From positions 1 to 14,096 of the forward strand of contig JANQKJ010000327.1 in assembly GCA_028281205.1 (NCBI GenBank): 14,096 nucleotides of DNA, read 5' to 3'. Positions 1-7,828 of this stretch are shown here, one piece after another. A program made the translations under genes and the position numbers. The notes under the pieces were generated by a model, which saw nothing but the letters and a program-made list of their open reading frames with translations, ran no database searches and had not been told where the DNA came from. The stretch comes from Gammaproteobacteria bacterium. GTDB taxonomy: Bacteria > Pseudomonadota > Gammaproteobacteria > UBA4575. Each line of letters begins with the position of its first letter. The stretch's first letter is position 1.

Positions 1-365
1 CCCCCCGCAATGAGGCCTTCGCCGGCACTTACCAGGAACCATGTTGCTGCCATGTGATAAGGAATTGGCATAAACGCATAAAAACCATAACCGATAGAAA
101 TGCCAGCACTGATACCAAGCAATAAACCATAAAGTAATGCCGAGCCAAGTGATTTTCGGGACACCAACACTAAATAGATCAAAGTAAAAATAACCGCAGC
201 AATCAACACTACCACAGCATTGAGAAACATTTTCGCTTCTTCTTGTGGGCGCCACAAATCGGCCGTTTGCAAATAGTATTCTTCGAGATAGATAGCATGC
301 ACGATAAAATCAATTATGGTCCACACAATAAAAATTGTTAGTGAACATACCAGTAACTTTTTCAT
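1..365 (-). CDS. Small multi-pass membrane protein, family not recognised (3' end cut off by the window edge)
   Basis: The reading frame runs from an ATG at 365-363 to the window edge, giving 121 codons with no stop. The start is supported by a strong Shine-Dalgarno (GGGGAGG) about 5 nt upstream on the minus strand. The protein begins MKKLLVCSLTIFIVWTIID and shows about four hydrophobic stretches: residues 4-22, 49-68, 76-95 and one near the cut end. A polar loop with YYLQTADLWRP lies between the first two. The order looks like small four-helix inner-membrane proteins annotated only as hypothetical or DUF; I do not recognise the family securely and assign no function. It is divergent from the TetR gene, and the 126-bp gap between them holds the tetR operator, so the repressor might also affect this gene. 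The C-terminus is missing. Confidence 0.75.
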   Translation of the reverse strand, partial: MKKLLVCSLTIFIVWTIIDFIVHAIYLEEYYLQTADLWRPQEEAKMFLNAVVVLIAAVIFTLIYLVLVSRKSLGSALLYGLLLGISAGISIGYGFYAFMPIPYHMAATWFLVSAGEGLIAG

Positions 366-455
366 TGCCGCCTCCCCTTTATTTATTTTCATTATTAACT
401 GACGAGCATTTGCATAACGACTATGACACATTATTGGACTAGTGTTGACCAGCTC

Positions 456-485
456 TTGACATACCGACCAGTTGGTCTGTATATT
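456..485 (+). promoter_or_regulatory. Sigma70-type promoter of the tetR-RND operon
   Basis: A perfect -35 box TTGACA (456-461) is followed after 18 bp by TATATT (480-485), which matches the -10 consensus at 5 of 6 positions. The expected transcription start is about 491-493, the same position as the ATG at 492. The spacer holds the palindromic operator, so a bound repressor would block RNA polymerase directly. Confidence 0.75.
461..482. promoter_or_regulatory. Palindromic operator of the TetR-family repressor
   Basis: Half-sites ATACnGACCA and TGGTCnGTAT are separated by 2 bp. Of the 22 positions, 18 are symmetric. The site fills the -35/-10 spacer of the tetR promoter and overlaps the edges of both boxes. 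The GACC/GGTC core resembles the operators described for NemR-type TetR repressors. Binding by the adjacent gene product is inferred from this arrangement. Confidence 0.75.
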
Positions 486-491
486 ACTGAC

Positions 492-1097
492 ATGTCTCCT
501 AATCGAGAAACTCAAGCTGCGTCTACGCGTAACAAAATACTTATGGTTGCGGCTGAAGAAATTCTGAAAAACGGCTTTCAGTCAACTTCACTAGGCGATA
601 TTCTCAAACAGGCAGACATATCCAAAGGTTGCTTCTACCACCACTTCGCTACTAAGCAAGAATTAGGCTATGCGGTACTCGACGAATCATTAACAGAAGT
701 AAAAACTGAAATCTGGATGCCTATTATAAATAGTGGCAATCCCTTGCAATCCGTTATCGATATGCTCAATTCCCCTGGTGAATTTTTAGATTGCGAATCA
801 GTAAAACATGGTTGCCCGATTAATAATCTAGCACAAGAAATGTCAGCTATTGATGAAGGCTTTCGCGCAAGAATTGAAACAATTTATTCTGATTGGAAAA
901 CACATTTAACAACCGCGCTTCAAAGATGCCAAGAAAGTGGATACATGAAGAAGCAAACAAATCCAAAGCATATTGCAACACTCATTATTGCTACATTACA
1001 AGGTGCCATCGGGATAGCAAAGAATGCTCAACAGCCAGCTAGTTTTACTGAATATACACGTGGCTTAGTCGAATACTTAACATCTTTACAAATTTAA
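492..1097 (+). CDS. TetR/AcrR-family transcriptional repressor (NemR/AcuR-like), probably autoregulatory
   Basis: A 201-aa DNA-binding repressor. The N-terminal helix-turn-helix (about residues 11-57) carries the hallmark TSLGDILKQADISKGCFYHHF segment. The C-terminal part is a helical ligand and dimerisation domain. The frame is open back to an ATG at 423, but that start would put the promoter and operator inside the gene and add 23 residues atypical of the family, so I chose the ATG at 492. No Shine-Dalgarno precedes it and the predicted transcription start coincides with it, so translation may be leaderless. Cys108, in HGCPINNLAQE, lines up by eye with the regulatory cysteine of NemR (SGCLTVKLSAE), which suggests but does not prove a thiol or electrophile response. 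The RND gene starts 34 nt downstream on the same strand, so this is very likely the operon's local regulator. Confidence 0.9.
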   Translation: MSPNRETQAASTRNKILMVAAEEILKNGFQSTSLGDILKQADISKGCFYHHFATKQELGYAVLDESLTEVKTEIWMPIINSGNPLQSVIDMLNSPGEFLDCESVKHGCPINNLAQEMSAIDEGFRARIETIYSDWKTHLTTALQRCQESGYMKKQTNPKHIATLIIATLQGAIGIAKNAQQPASFTEYTRGLVEYLTSLQI

Positions 1098-1131
1098 AAT
1101 TTACTAGTTAATTCCAAACGCGGGAGCAAAT

Positions 1132-3498
1132 GTGGATAAATTTACACGTGCAATAGATAGCTTTGCCATTAAATGGAGTTCATGGGTAATACGTCATCGC
1201 TGGTTGACAATATTTTTAAGCTTACTCATTGTTGGTTTTATTTTTAGTCATGCAAGAAGTTTAGACTTTGCTACTAACTATCGTGTGTTCTTCTCAGGAG
1301 ACAATCCGGACTTAGTTGCATTTGAAGAATTTCAAAAAACTTATACTAAAAGTGATAATTTCTTATTTGTTATCCAATCCAAAGATGAAAAACGTTTTGA
1401 CGGCGTACTTTCAGAAATAGCTGAACGTATTACTGAAGAAGCATGGCAAATCCCCTATGCAACACGTGTAGATTCTATTACCAACTTTCAACACACATGG
1501 GCAGACGGTGACGACCTTACAGTTGAAGATTTAATTAAAAACGGCAAACGGTTACCCGCCCAAGTATTAAATGAAAAAGTTGATATCGCTTTAAAAGAAC
1601 CATTACTTAATAATTTTTTAATTTCACATGATGCAGATACCACAGGCATTAATGTTGTACTGCAATACCCGGAAAAAGATTTAATAGAAGTTCCTACTGC
1701 TGCTGCTCATGCACGCAAAATTGTTACTGGCATAGAAAAAGACTATCCAGACATCAATATCGCATTAAGCGGAGTGTCCATGTTGAATAATTCGTTTGCC
1801 GAATCTGGCATTAAAGACATGCAGACACTAACGCCGATCATGTATGGCGTATTACTCACTATTACTTTCCTATCACTACGTTCTATCAGTGCCACTCTAG
1901 CAACATTAGCGGTAATTATCTTATCCACTATGATAGCGCTAGGCGCAGGAGGAATGATGGGTATTCTATTAACACCCGTTTCGCTCACTGCACCTACCAT
2001 TGTTTTAACCTTAGCGATTGCTGACAGTATTCATATCTTAATTTCAATGCGCGAGCTTATGAGTGCAGGAGTTGAAAAAAGCAAAGCATTAGTTGAAGCC
2101 ATCCGCATTAATTTCCTGGCCGTAACAATTACCAGTATTACTACCATTGTCGGCTTTTTAGCGCTTAACTTTTCAGACTCACCCCCCTTTCACCATCTTG
2201 GTAATATGACTGCTGCAGGAATTGCCGGTGCATGGGCATTGTCATTATTTCTCTTGCCTGCACTGGTTAGCTTAATGCCTATGAAAGCTAAGCTAGTTAG
2301 TGACGATTCAAGGAATAATAGCTTTTATACCAAACTCGCAAATTTTGTTATCGCCAGACCTAAAACAATTCTCATCAGCATGGGTTCTGTAGCAATTATT
2401 TTTTCTGCGCTTGCATTTACTAATCAACTCAATGACGTTTGGACAAAATACTTTGATGAATCAATTAAGTTCAGAACGGATACAGATTTTGCAATCAAAA
2501 ATCTTGGTGCATTTTATCCAGTAGAATTTTCCATTGCGGCAAAAGAACCAGGTGGCATTAGCCACCCTGAGTATTTACAAAAATTAGATGAATTTGCAAA
2601 ATGGATGCGCGCACAACCCGATGTAGAACATGTATATTCAATTACTGATATATTTAAGCGCCTAAATAAGAATATGCATGGCGATGATGAGAGTTACTTC
2701 CGTCTGCCAGAAGATACTGAACTTTCTGCGCAATACTTATTATTGTATGAACTGTCACTTCCATACGGCCTAGACCTCAACGATAGAATAAATGTCGATA
2801 AGTCTGCTTCACGCATAACCGCAACTCTAGGTGACGTTGACACTATTCGCACTAGAGAATTTGTTGTAGAGTCAAGACAATGGCTGAAAGATAATGCGCC
2901 TGAGTACATGTGGACGAGCGCTACCGGCCCGACTCAAATGTTTTCTTATATCGCAAAACGTAACATTGAAAGCATGTTACGTGGTAATGCCATTGCAGTT
3001 TCACTGATTGCCATCATTTTAATATTGTCACTAAGAAGTATTCGCCTAGGTTTATTAAGTATTATACCCAATGCAATCCCCGTATTAGTCACATTTGGCA
3101 TATGGGCACTCAGTGTGGGCATGATCGGCATTTCGGCCGCTACAGTGACTGCGACTTCTCTGGGTATTGTAGTCGATGATACTGTTCACTTACTGACAAA
3201 GTATTTACGCGGCCGCAGGGAAAAGGAATTAAGCACTGAGGACTCCATTCGCTATTCACTTAATACTGTCGGCAAGGCCGTTACTATTAATACTGTTATC
3301 TTAACTGCAGGCTTTGGTGTACTCGCTCTATCTTCATTCAAAATCAATCAAGAATCAGGCATATTAACAGCCACAGCAATTGTTGCAGCACTCATTTTAG
3401 ATTTCTTGTTACTACCGGCATTACTTTTATTAATAGATAAAAATAAGAAGGCAAAGAATTTATCATCTAACCAAGGAACTCAACATGCGTATTCTTAA
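1132..3498 (+). CDS. RND-superfamily exporter, MMPL family (COG1033-type)
   Basis: A 788-aa inner-membrane transporter with the duplicated RND plan. TM1 is at about 24-42, a large periplasmic loop runs to about 232, and a cluster of five helices covers about 233-383. A second copy follows: TM7 at about 410-430, a second loop, and a cluster at about 618-770. The helix equivalent to RND TM4 carries IADSIH (Asp298), and TM10 carries VVDDTVH (Asp682-Asp683, His686). These are the expected proton-relay positions. Length and layout fit the two-loop MMPL/predicted-exporter group rather than the roughly 1,040-aa AcrB drug pumps. Substrates in this group are usually hydrophobic molecules such as lipids, sterols or hopanoids; the substrate here is unknown. 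The start is GTG at 1132, supported by GGGAG 5 nt upstream. The 3' end overlaps the next gene by 14 nt. Confidence 0.95.
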   Translation: MDKFTRAIDSFAIKWSSWVIRHRWLTIFLSLLIVGFIFSHARSLDFATNYRVFFSGDNPDLVAFEEFQKTYTKSDNFLFVIQSKDEKRFDGVLSEIAERITEEAWQIPYATRVDSITNFQHTWADGDDLTVEDLIKNGKRLPAQVLNEKVDIALKEPLLNNFLISHDADTTGINVVLQYPEKDLIEVPTAAAHARKIVTGIEKDYPDINIALSGVSMLNNSFAESGIKDMQTLTPIMYGVLLTITFLSLRSISATLATLAVIILSTMIALGAGGMMGILLTPVSLTAPTIVLTLAIADSIHILISMRELMSAGVEKSKALVEAIRINFLAVTITSITTIVGFLALNFSDSPPFHHLGNMTAAGIAGAWALSLFLLPALVSLMPMKAKLVSDDSRNNSFYTKLANFVIARPKTILISMGSVAIIFSALAFTNQLNDVWTKYFDESIKFRTDTDFAIKNLGAFYPVEFSIAAKEPGGISHPEYLQKLDEFAKWMRAQPDVEHVYSITDIFKRLNKNMHGDDESYFRLPEDTELSAQYLLLYELSLPYGLDLNDRINVDKSASRITATLGDVDTIRTREFVVESRQWLKDNAPEYMWTSATGPTQMFSYIAKRNIESMLRGNAIAVSLIAIILILSLRSIRLGLLSIIPNAIPVLVTFGIWALSVGMIGISAATVTATSLGIVVDDTVHLLTKYLRGRREKELSTEDSIRYSLNTVGKAVTINTVILTAGFGVLALSSFKINQESGILTATAIVAALILDFLLLPALLLLIDKNKKAKNLSSNQGTQHAYS

Positions 3499-4300
3499 AA
3501 ACAAATATGCCAGTAAATATATTTGGCTGTTTACTGCAAGTATAGTTTTAAATACTCCTTTATATGCAGAAGAAAATCTGGAAGAAAAAGGTTTCGAGAT
3601 TGCTGCCAGGAGTGATCGCTCTGACCGGGGTTTTTCAGATAGTATTGTTAAACTAAAAATGGTACTACGTAATGCTGCTGGCAAAGAGTCATCACGTACA
3701 CTCGAAATTAAAACATTTGAAATTCAAGACGAAAATATTGGTGACAGAAGTCTGGTGGTATTTGATAGCCCGCGTGATATTAAAGGCACGGCATTATTGT
3801 CACATGCGCAGATTCTTGACCCAGATAATCAGTGGTTATACTTACCGGCTCTAAAACGAGTAAAAAGAATTTCATCCACCAATAAATCTGGCCCGTTTGT
3901 GGGCTCTGAATTTGCGTTTGAAGATTTCACATCAACAGAGCTGAATAAATACACATATAAATGGTTACGCAGCGAGGCATGCGGTGAATTAACTTGCGAT
4001 GTTGTCGAGCGTTACCCACGTTATGAAAATTCAGGTTACACAAGACAAATCGCCTGGGTAGACCAAACAGTTTTCCAGGTAAGGAAGCTGGATTTTTATG
4101 ACCGTAAAGACGCATTGCTAAAAACGCTAGAACTCAATGAGTATCGTGAATATGAAGATGGCATTTGGCGCTCACATATGTTTAGCATGATTAATCATCA
4201 AACTGGTAAAAGTACTGAATTAATTTATTCAGACTATGAATTTAAAACTGGTTTAACTGAAAATGATTTTGTTAAGGGTGTTCTAAAGCGTGTCAATTAA
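3485..4300 (+). CDS. LolA-like periplasmic protein (outer membrane lipoprotein-sorting protein family, PF17131-type)
   Basis: A 271-aa exported protein. Residues 1-28 form a signal peptide ending LYA, giving a mature start at EENLEEKG. The mature part has features I associate with the LolA-like family found beside RND exporters: a beta-rich core, SLVVFDSPRDIKGTALL, a WLYLPALKRVKRI strand, FVGSEFAFEDFT, and a C-terminal ELIYSDYEFKTGLTENDF. Cys166 and Cys171 are close enough for a periplasmic disulphide. LolA-fold proteins bind acyl chains in a half-barrel, so a shuttle between the RND pump and the outer membrane is a reasonable inference. The ATG at 3485 has AAGGAA 6 nt upstream and lies inside the exporter gene, which indicates translational coupling. 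This is not LolA itself, which is shorter and normally sits elsewhere. Confidence 0.88.
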   Translation: MRILKNKYASKYIWLFTASIVLNTPLYAEENLEEKGFEIAARSDRSDRGFSDSIVKLKMVLRNAAGKESSRTLEIKTFEIQDENIGDRSLVVFDSPRDIKGTALLSHAQILDPDNQWLYLPALKRVKRISSTNKSGPFVGSEFAFEDFTSTELNKYTYKWLRSEACGELTCDVVERYPRYENSGYTRQIAWVDQTVFQVRKLDFYDRKDALLKTLELNEYREYEDGIWRSHMFSMINHQTGKSTELIYSDYEFKTGLTENDFVKGVLKRVN

Positions 4301-5483
4301 TTATGTTGGTCGCTTGTTAATACTATTAAGCATATGTATTCACTATACTACTTATGCTGAGATTGAATTCTCTGGCTTTGCTGGAGTGGAATCACGCTGG
4401 TTTCCTCATGATGCACAGTTTTCAGATCAATTTAATGGCGCACAAAATTCACTAATCTTAGAGCCTGAGTGGATTTATGAACAAGGTGACCATCAAATTT
4501 CCTTTATTCCTTTCGCACGCATTGACTCACGAGATGATGATCGTACCCATGCTGACATAAGAGAAGCCTACTGGTTATACATCCAAGATGAGTGGGAACT
4601 GCTGGTTGGTGTTAACCGTGAATTTTGGGGCGTTACAGAATCACGTCACTTAGTTAACATATTGAATCAAATTGATCAGGTAGAAAATATTGATGAAGAA
4701 GATTACCTTGGTCAGGCAATGATTAATCTTGCTATCCAAAAAAACTATGGCCGTTTCTCATTTTATGTATTGCCTCTTTTCAGAGAAAGAACATTTGCTG
4801 GAGATGATGGTCGACTGCGTGCAGCACTTGTTGTTGATGAAGACGAGGCTGAATATGAGTCGAGTGCTGAAGAATGGCATACAGATTTAGCTGCACGTTA
4901 CTCTCATTTCATTGGCGATTGGGACATTGGCTTAAGTTACTTCTACGGTACAGGCCGCGAACCCACCCTAGTTCCCAACACTAGCGGTACACGCTTAATC
5001 CCTCATTATGAAATCATCAACCAAGTAGGTGTAGACCTACAATACACTTATGAAGAATGGTTATGGAAGTTCGAAGGTATTATAAGAGAAGGTCAAGGCG
5101 ATACTTTTGCAGCTAGTGTGATTGGATTTGAATATACATTTTTCCAGTTTCGCGATAGCGACGCTGACTTAGGCGTATTGTTAGAACATTTATATGACGA
5201 TCGCGATAAAATAGCTGCACCTGTCACTGTATTAGAAAATGATTTATTTTTAGGTACTCGCTATACATTTAATGATATTCAGGATACTTCCTTGTTAGCC
5301 GGTGGAATTTTCGATTTAGAAGATGAATCTTATAGCTTACGTGTTGAGGCAGAACGCCGTATCGGTGATTCGCTTAAAGTTGAAATTGAAGGTCAACTAT
5401 TTACCAATGCACGTAACGAGTCTTTAACTGCTTCCTTTAAAGAGGACGACTTTATAACTCTCAGACTCTCTCAGTTTTTCTAA
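4290..5483 (+). CDS. Predicted outer-membrane beta-barrel protein, third structural gene of the RND operon
   Basis: A 397-aa protein. Residues 1-23 form a signal peptide ending TYA, followed by EIEFSGFAGVESRWF. The mature protein alternates polar and aromatic residues in short strands (HQISFIPFARIDS, YGRFSFYVLPLF, DWDIGLSYFYGTG, SLRVEAERRIGD) and ends in LRLSQFF. The terminal aromatic residue is the usual BAM-recognition signal of outer-membrane barrels. Acidic loops are frequent. It resembles the DUF1302-type or unnamed barrels often found with RND and LolA-like genes, but I cannot assign a Pfam family with confidence. The start is GTG at 4290, inside the end of the LolA-like gene (11-nt overlap), with AAGGGTG upstream. 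The overlap supports co-translation. A role as the outer-membrane acceptor or exit for the operon's substrate is inferred from context. Confidence 0.82.
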   Translation: MSINYVGRLLILLSICIHYTTYAEIEFSGFAGVESRWFPHDAQFSDQFNGAQNSLILEPEWIYEQGDHQISFIPFARIDSRDDDRTHADIREAYWLYIQDEWELLVGVNREFWGVTESRHLVNILNQIDQVENIDEEDYLGQAMINLAIQKNYGRFSFYVLPLFRERTFAGDDGRLRAALVVDEDEAEYESSAEEWHTDLAARYSHFIGDWDIGLSYFYGTGREPTLVPNTSGTRLIPHYEIINQVGVDLQYTYEEWLWKFEGIIREGQGDTFAASVIGFEYTFFQFRDSDADLGVLLEHLYDDRDKIAAPVTVLENDLFLGTRYTFNDIQDTSLLAGGIFDLEDESYSLRVEAERRIGDSLKVEIEGQLFTNARNESLTASFKEDDFITLRLSQFF

Positions 5484-5789
5484 CTGACTACAACTAAACT
5501 CAACACAAACCTTATATTGCACCAATTTAAACCCTGAACTGCTCAAGGGATTATTAAAGATAAGTCACAAGAGACGCATAAAAAGCTGTATTAACCATCC
5601 TTTTATTCTTACTTAATTACCATTTGTAGATTTTTAACAATTATTCTTATCATTTATTAATTTTAATCAAGTAATGATATCAAACAATTTTTTTTCCGCC
5701 GATACATTACTCACTGCTTATTAACTGGCGGTTTAAAATACAAATAATTTCAATATTTTTACTAAATTTTATTTTTCAAGGATGAAATT
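5484..5789. other. 306-bp intergenic region between the RND operon and the chemoreceptor gene
   Basis: Strongly AT-rich, with no convincing gene in any frame. A weak imperfect hairpin (CCCTGA near 5532 pairing with TCAAGGG, one bulge) lacks a T-tract, so I do not call it a terminator. The downstream half holds the FliA-type promoter candidate and the ribosome binding site AAGGA (5778-5782), 7 nt before the chemoreceptor ATG. Confidence 0.7.
5680..5705 (+). promoter_or_regulatory. Candidate FliA (sigma28) promoter for the chemoreceptor gene
   Basis: GCCGATAC (5698-5705) matches the sigma28 -10 box GCCGATAA at 7 of 8 positions. TCAAACAA (5680-5687) is a weak partner to the TAAAGTTT -35 box, and the 10-bp spacer is one short of the usual 11. 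Placement 85 bp before a chemoreceptor gene supports the call, since such genes are commonly class 3 flagellar genes. The -35 box is the weak point. Confidence 0.5.
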
Positions 5790-7631
5790 ATGTTTGGCTG
5801 GAACAAAAATAATCCTGATAGCATTCAATTAGAAAATAACTTTAAAGTCGCACTTAATGGTGTTCAGACTGCCATTATGATGATTGACCGTGATCTTAAG
5901 ATTACTTATGTAAATCACGGCACAAAAAAACTACTTAAAGATAACTTAGATACCTTCAAGAAAATTTGGCCTAATTTTGACGCTGAGAATATTGTCGGCC
6001 AATGTATCGATCAATTTCATAAAGACCCAAGCCGGCAACGCACATTATTATCTAACCCCAGCAATTTACCGTTCAATACCGATATACAAGTTGGCGACCT
6101 ATCCTTCTCACTTACTGTATCAGCCCAAACGGATAACCGTGGAAATTACATTGGTAATACACTTGAATGGGAAAATGTAACTGAATTACGCAAACATGAA
6201 AAAGCCAATGCTGACTATAAGTCAATTATTGAAGCCATGGACAGATCACAGGCGATGATTGAATTTGATATGCAAGGGAATATATTAAAGGCTAATAATT
6301 TATTCTTGGACTTAACTGGCTATACTGAGGAAGAAATTATTGGTAAGCACCATTCTCTATTTGTTGAGAAAGATTATAAAAAGTCCGCAGAGTATAAAAA
6401 CTTCTGGGAGAAACTCAATCAAGGAAAATTCGATTCTGGTGAATATCAAAGACTAGGCAATAACAACAAAAAAATTTGGATAAGGGCTACTTACAACCCA
6501 ATTACAGACACTAGCGGAAAATTATTTAAGGTCGTTAAAGTTGCGACTGATATTACATATGAAAAAGCTATACAACACGCCACTGAAAAATTATTAAATG
6601 AAGCAAAAGATGTGATGAGTAACATTGCTGCGGGTGATTTAACTCATAGAATGAGTGATGACTATGATGGCGAATTTAAAGAACTTAGCTCCTCTATCAA
6701 CAGTTGTGCAGAAAAACTGACTGAGATTGTTGACGACATCAAATCCAGCACTGATACATTGAACAACGGTATTGCGGAAATCTCCAGAGGGAATATGCAC
6801 CTTTCTCAGCAAACTGAGAGCCAGGCCAGGAGTCTAGAAACTACTTCTCACTCTATGGAAGAAATGACCAGCACAGTAAAGAACAATGCCGAAAATGCCC
6901 AGCATGCAAGTGAATTAGCAATTAGCACACGCGAGCATGCTACCCAGGGAGGTGAGGTTGTCAATCAAGCAGTCAATGCAATGCAAGAAATCAGCAGCTC
7001 AAGTATGCGCATCGCTGATATTATTAGTGTAATCGATGAAATTGCATTCCAAACCAATCTGCTTGCACTCAATGCTGCAGTAGAGGCCGCACGTGCTGGT
7101 GATCAAGGCAGAGGCTTCGCCGTAGTTGCTTCTGAAGTCAGAAACCTTGCCGGACGCAGCGCTACCGCTGCAAAAGAAATTAAAAGTTTAATTGAAGACA
7201 GTGTAAGCAAAGTTGAACAAGGTACTACTCTTGTAAACCAGTCAGGCAAAACATTAGAAAAAATTGTTGAAGGTGTGCGTGATGTTTCACAGCTTGTCAA
7301 TGACATAGCAGAAGCATCTAGAGAGCAAGCTTCAGGAATAGGCTTAGCCAATAACTCTATCAGCGAAATAGAAAAAACTACCCAGCAAAACACTGCTCTG
7401 GTTGAAGAAAGTGCAGCTTCGAGTGAGACTATGAACCAGCAATCCGGGCATTTATACAAACTAGTGAGTTATTTTACTACGCATAAATCATCTATAGATG
7501 ATACTGATCTAAGTGAACAACCAGTAGCAGTTGAGCGCCGTTCAAAATCACGCCCTTGGAACGGGCACAATGGTCAACAAACAATCACCAATAATAATGA
7601 TCCAGTAGTAGATACCTGGCAGGAGTTTTAA
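5790..7631 (+). CDS. Cytoplasmic methyl-accepting chemotaxis protein, PAS-PAS-HAMP-MCP with C-terminal CheR pentapeptide
   Basis: A 613-aa chemoreceptor with no signal peptide or transmembrane helix, so it should be soluble. Order by eye: PAS1 about 18-135 (AIMMIDRDLKITYVN, then FHKDP); PAS2 about 145-260 (AMIEFDMQGNILKANN, ending KVVKVATDIT); a HAMP-like segment about 268-318 (NIAAGDLTHRM); and the signalling coiled-coil hairpin about 325-560. The near-invariant tip EIAFQTNLLALNAAVEAARAGDQGRGFAVVA spans 417-447 and should contact CheA and CheW. After a polar linker the protein ends in TWQEF (609-613), which fits the x-aromatic-x-x-aromatic tether that docks CheR. The PAS pair suggests sensing of redox state, oxygen or a small ligand; I cannot tell whether heme or flavin is bound. 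The domain order partly resembles BdlA and Aer-2. The start is supported by AAGGA 7 nt upstream. The gene is monocistronic, with a terminator 35 nt after its stop. Confidence 0.95.
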   Translation: MFGWNKNNPDSIQLENNFKVALNGVQTAIMMIDRDLKITYVNHGTKKLLKDNLDTFKKIWPNFDAENIVGQCIDQFHKDPSRQRTLLSNPSNLPFNTDIQVGDLSFSLTVSAQTDNRGNYIGNTLEWENVTELRKHEKANADYKSIIEAMDRSQAMIEFDMQGNILKANNLFLDLTGYTEEEIIGKHHSLFVEKDYKKSAEYKNFWEKLNQGKFDSGEYQRLGNNNKKIWIRATYNPITDTSGKLFKVVKVATDITYEKAIQHATEKLLNEAKDVMSNIAAGDLTHRMSDDYDGEFKELSSSINSCAEKLTEIVDDIKSSTDTLNNGIAEISRGNMHLSQQTESQARSLETTSHSMEEMTSTVKNNAENAQHASELAISTREHATQGGEVVNQAVNAMQEISSSSMRIADIISVIDEIAFQTNLLALNAAVEAARAGDQGRGFAVVASEVRNLAGRSATAAKEIKSLIEDSVSKVEQGTTLVNQSGKTLEKIVEGVRDVSQLVNDIAEASREQASGIGLANNSISEIEKTTQQNTALVEESAASSETMNQQSGHLYKLVSYFTTHKSSIDDTDLSEQPVAVERRSKSRPWNGHNGQQTITNNNDPVVDTWQEF

Positions 7632-7665
7632 TTTGGAGAATAGCAACAGCAATATTACACACACC

Positions 7666-7692
7666 ATGGCCAGCTACGCTGGCCATTGTTTT
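7666..7692 (+). terminator. Rho-independent terminator of the chemoreceptor gene
   Basis: A perfect 9-bp stem ATGGCCAGC (7666-7674) / GCTGGCCAT (7678-7686) with loop TAC is followed by TGTTTT. It lies 35 nt after the chemoreceptor stop codon. Confidence 0.88.
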
Positions 7693-7750
7693 ATGTACAG
7701 ATTTAGCGCACAAATATTTTGCGATCCTCTATAATATGCGAACTTATATA

Positions 7751-7781
7751 TTTACAAGCGGTGTCGATTAGTTGCTATACT
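7751..7781 (+). promoter_or_regulatory. Candidate nhaA promoter with extended -10
   Basis: TTTACA (7751-7756) and TATACT (7776-7781) each match their consensus at 5 of 6 positions. The spacer is 19 bp, slightly long. A TG dinucleotide one base before the -10 box (TGcTATACT) gives an extended -10 that would compensate. It predicts a start near 7788 and a leader of about 40 nt. A second possible -10, TATAAT at 7730-7735, lacks a good -35. Confidence 0.45.
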
Positions 7782-7828
7782 TGACACATAAGATCTTGAT
7801 ATAAAAAAATTACCTCCATATTACCTTC

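Noticed and set aside
423..491. An N-terminal extension of the TetR protein from the ATG at 423
   Set aside because: It would place the consensus promoter and the 22-bp operator inside the gene and add 23 residues that do not look like a TetR N-terminus.
7103..7459. A 118-codon minus-strand frame opposite the chemoreceptor gene
   Set aside because: It is antisense to the highly conserved signalling tip and is explained by that gene's codon pattern.
7781..7810. TTGACA at 7781-7786 as the nhaA -35 box
   Set aside because: The only good -10 (TATAAA at 7800) is 13 bp away, too close, and proper spacing gives only an A-run. The extended -10 upstream is a better candidate.
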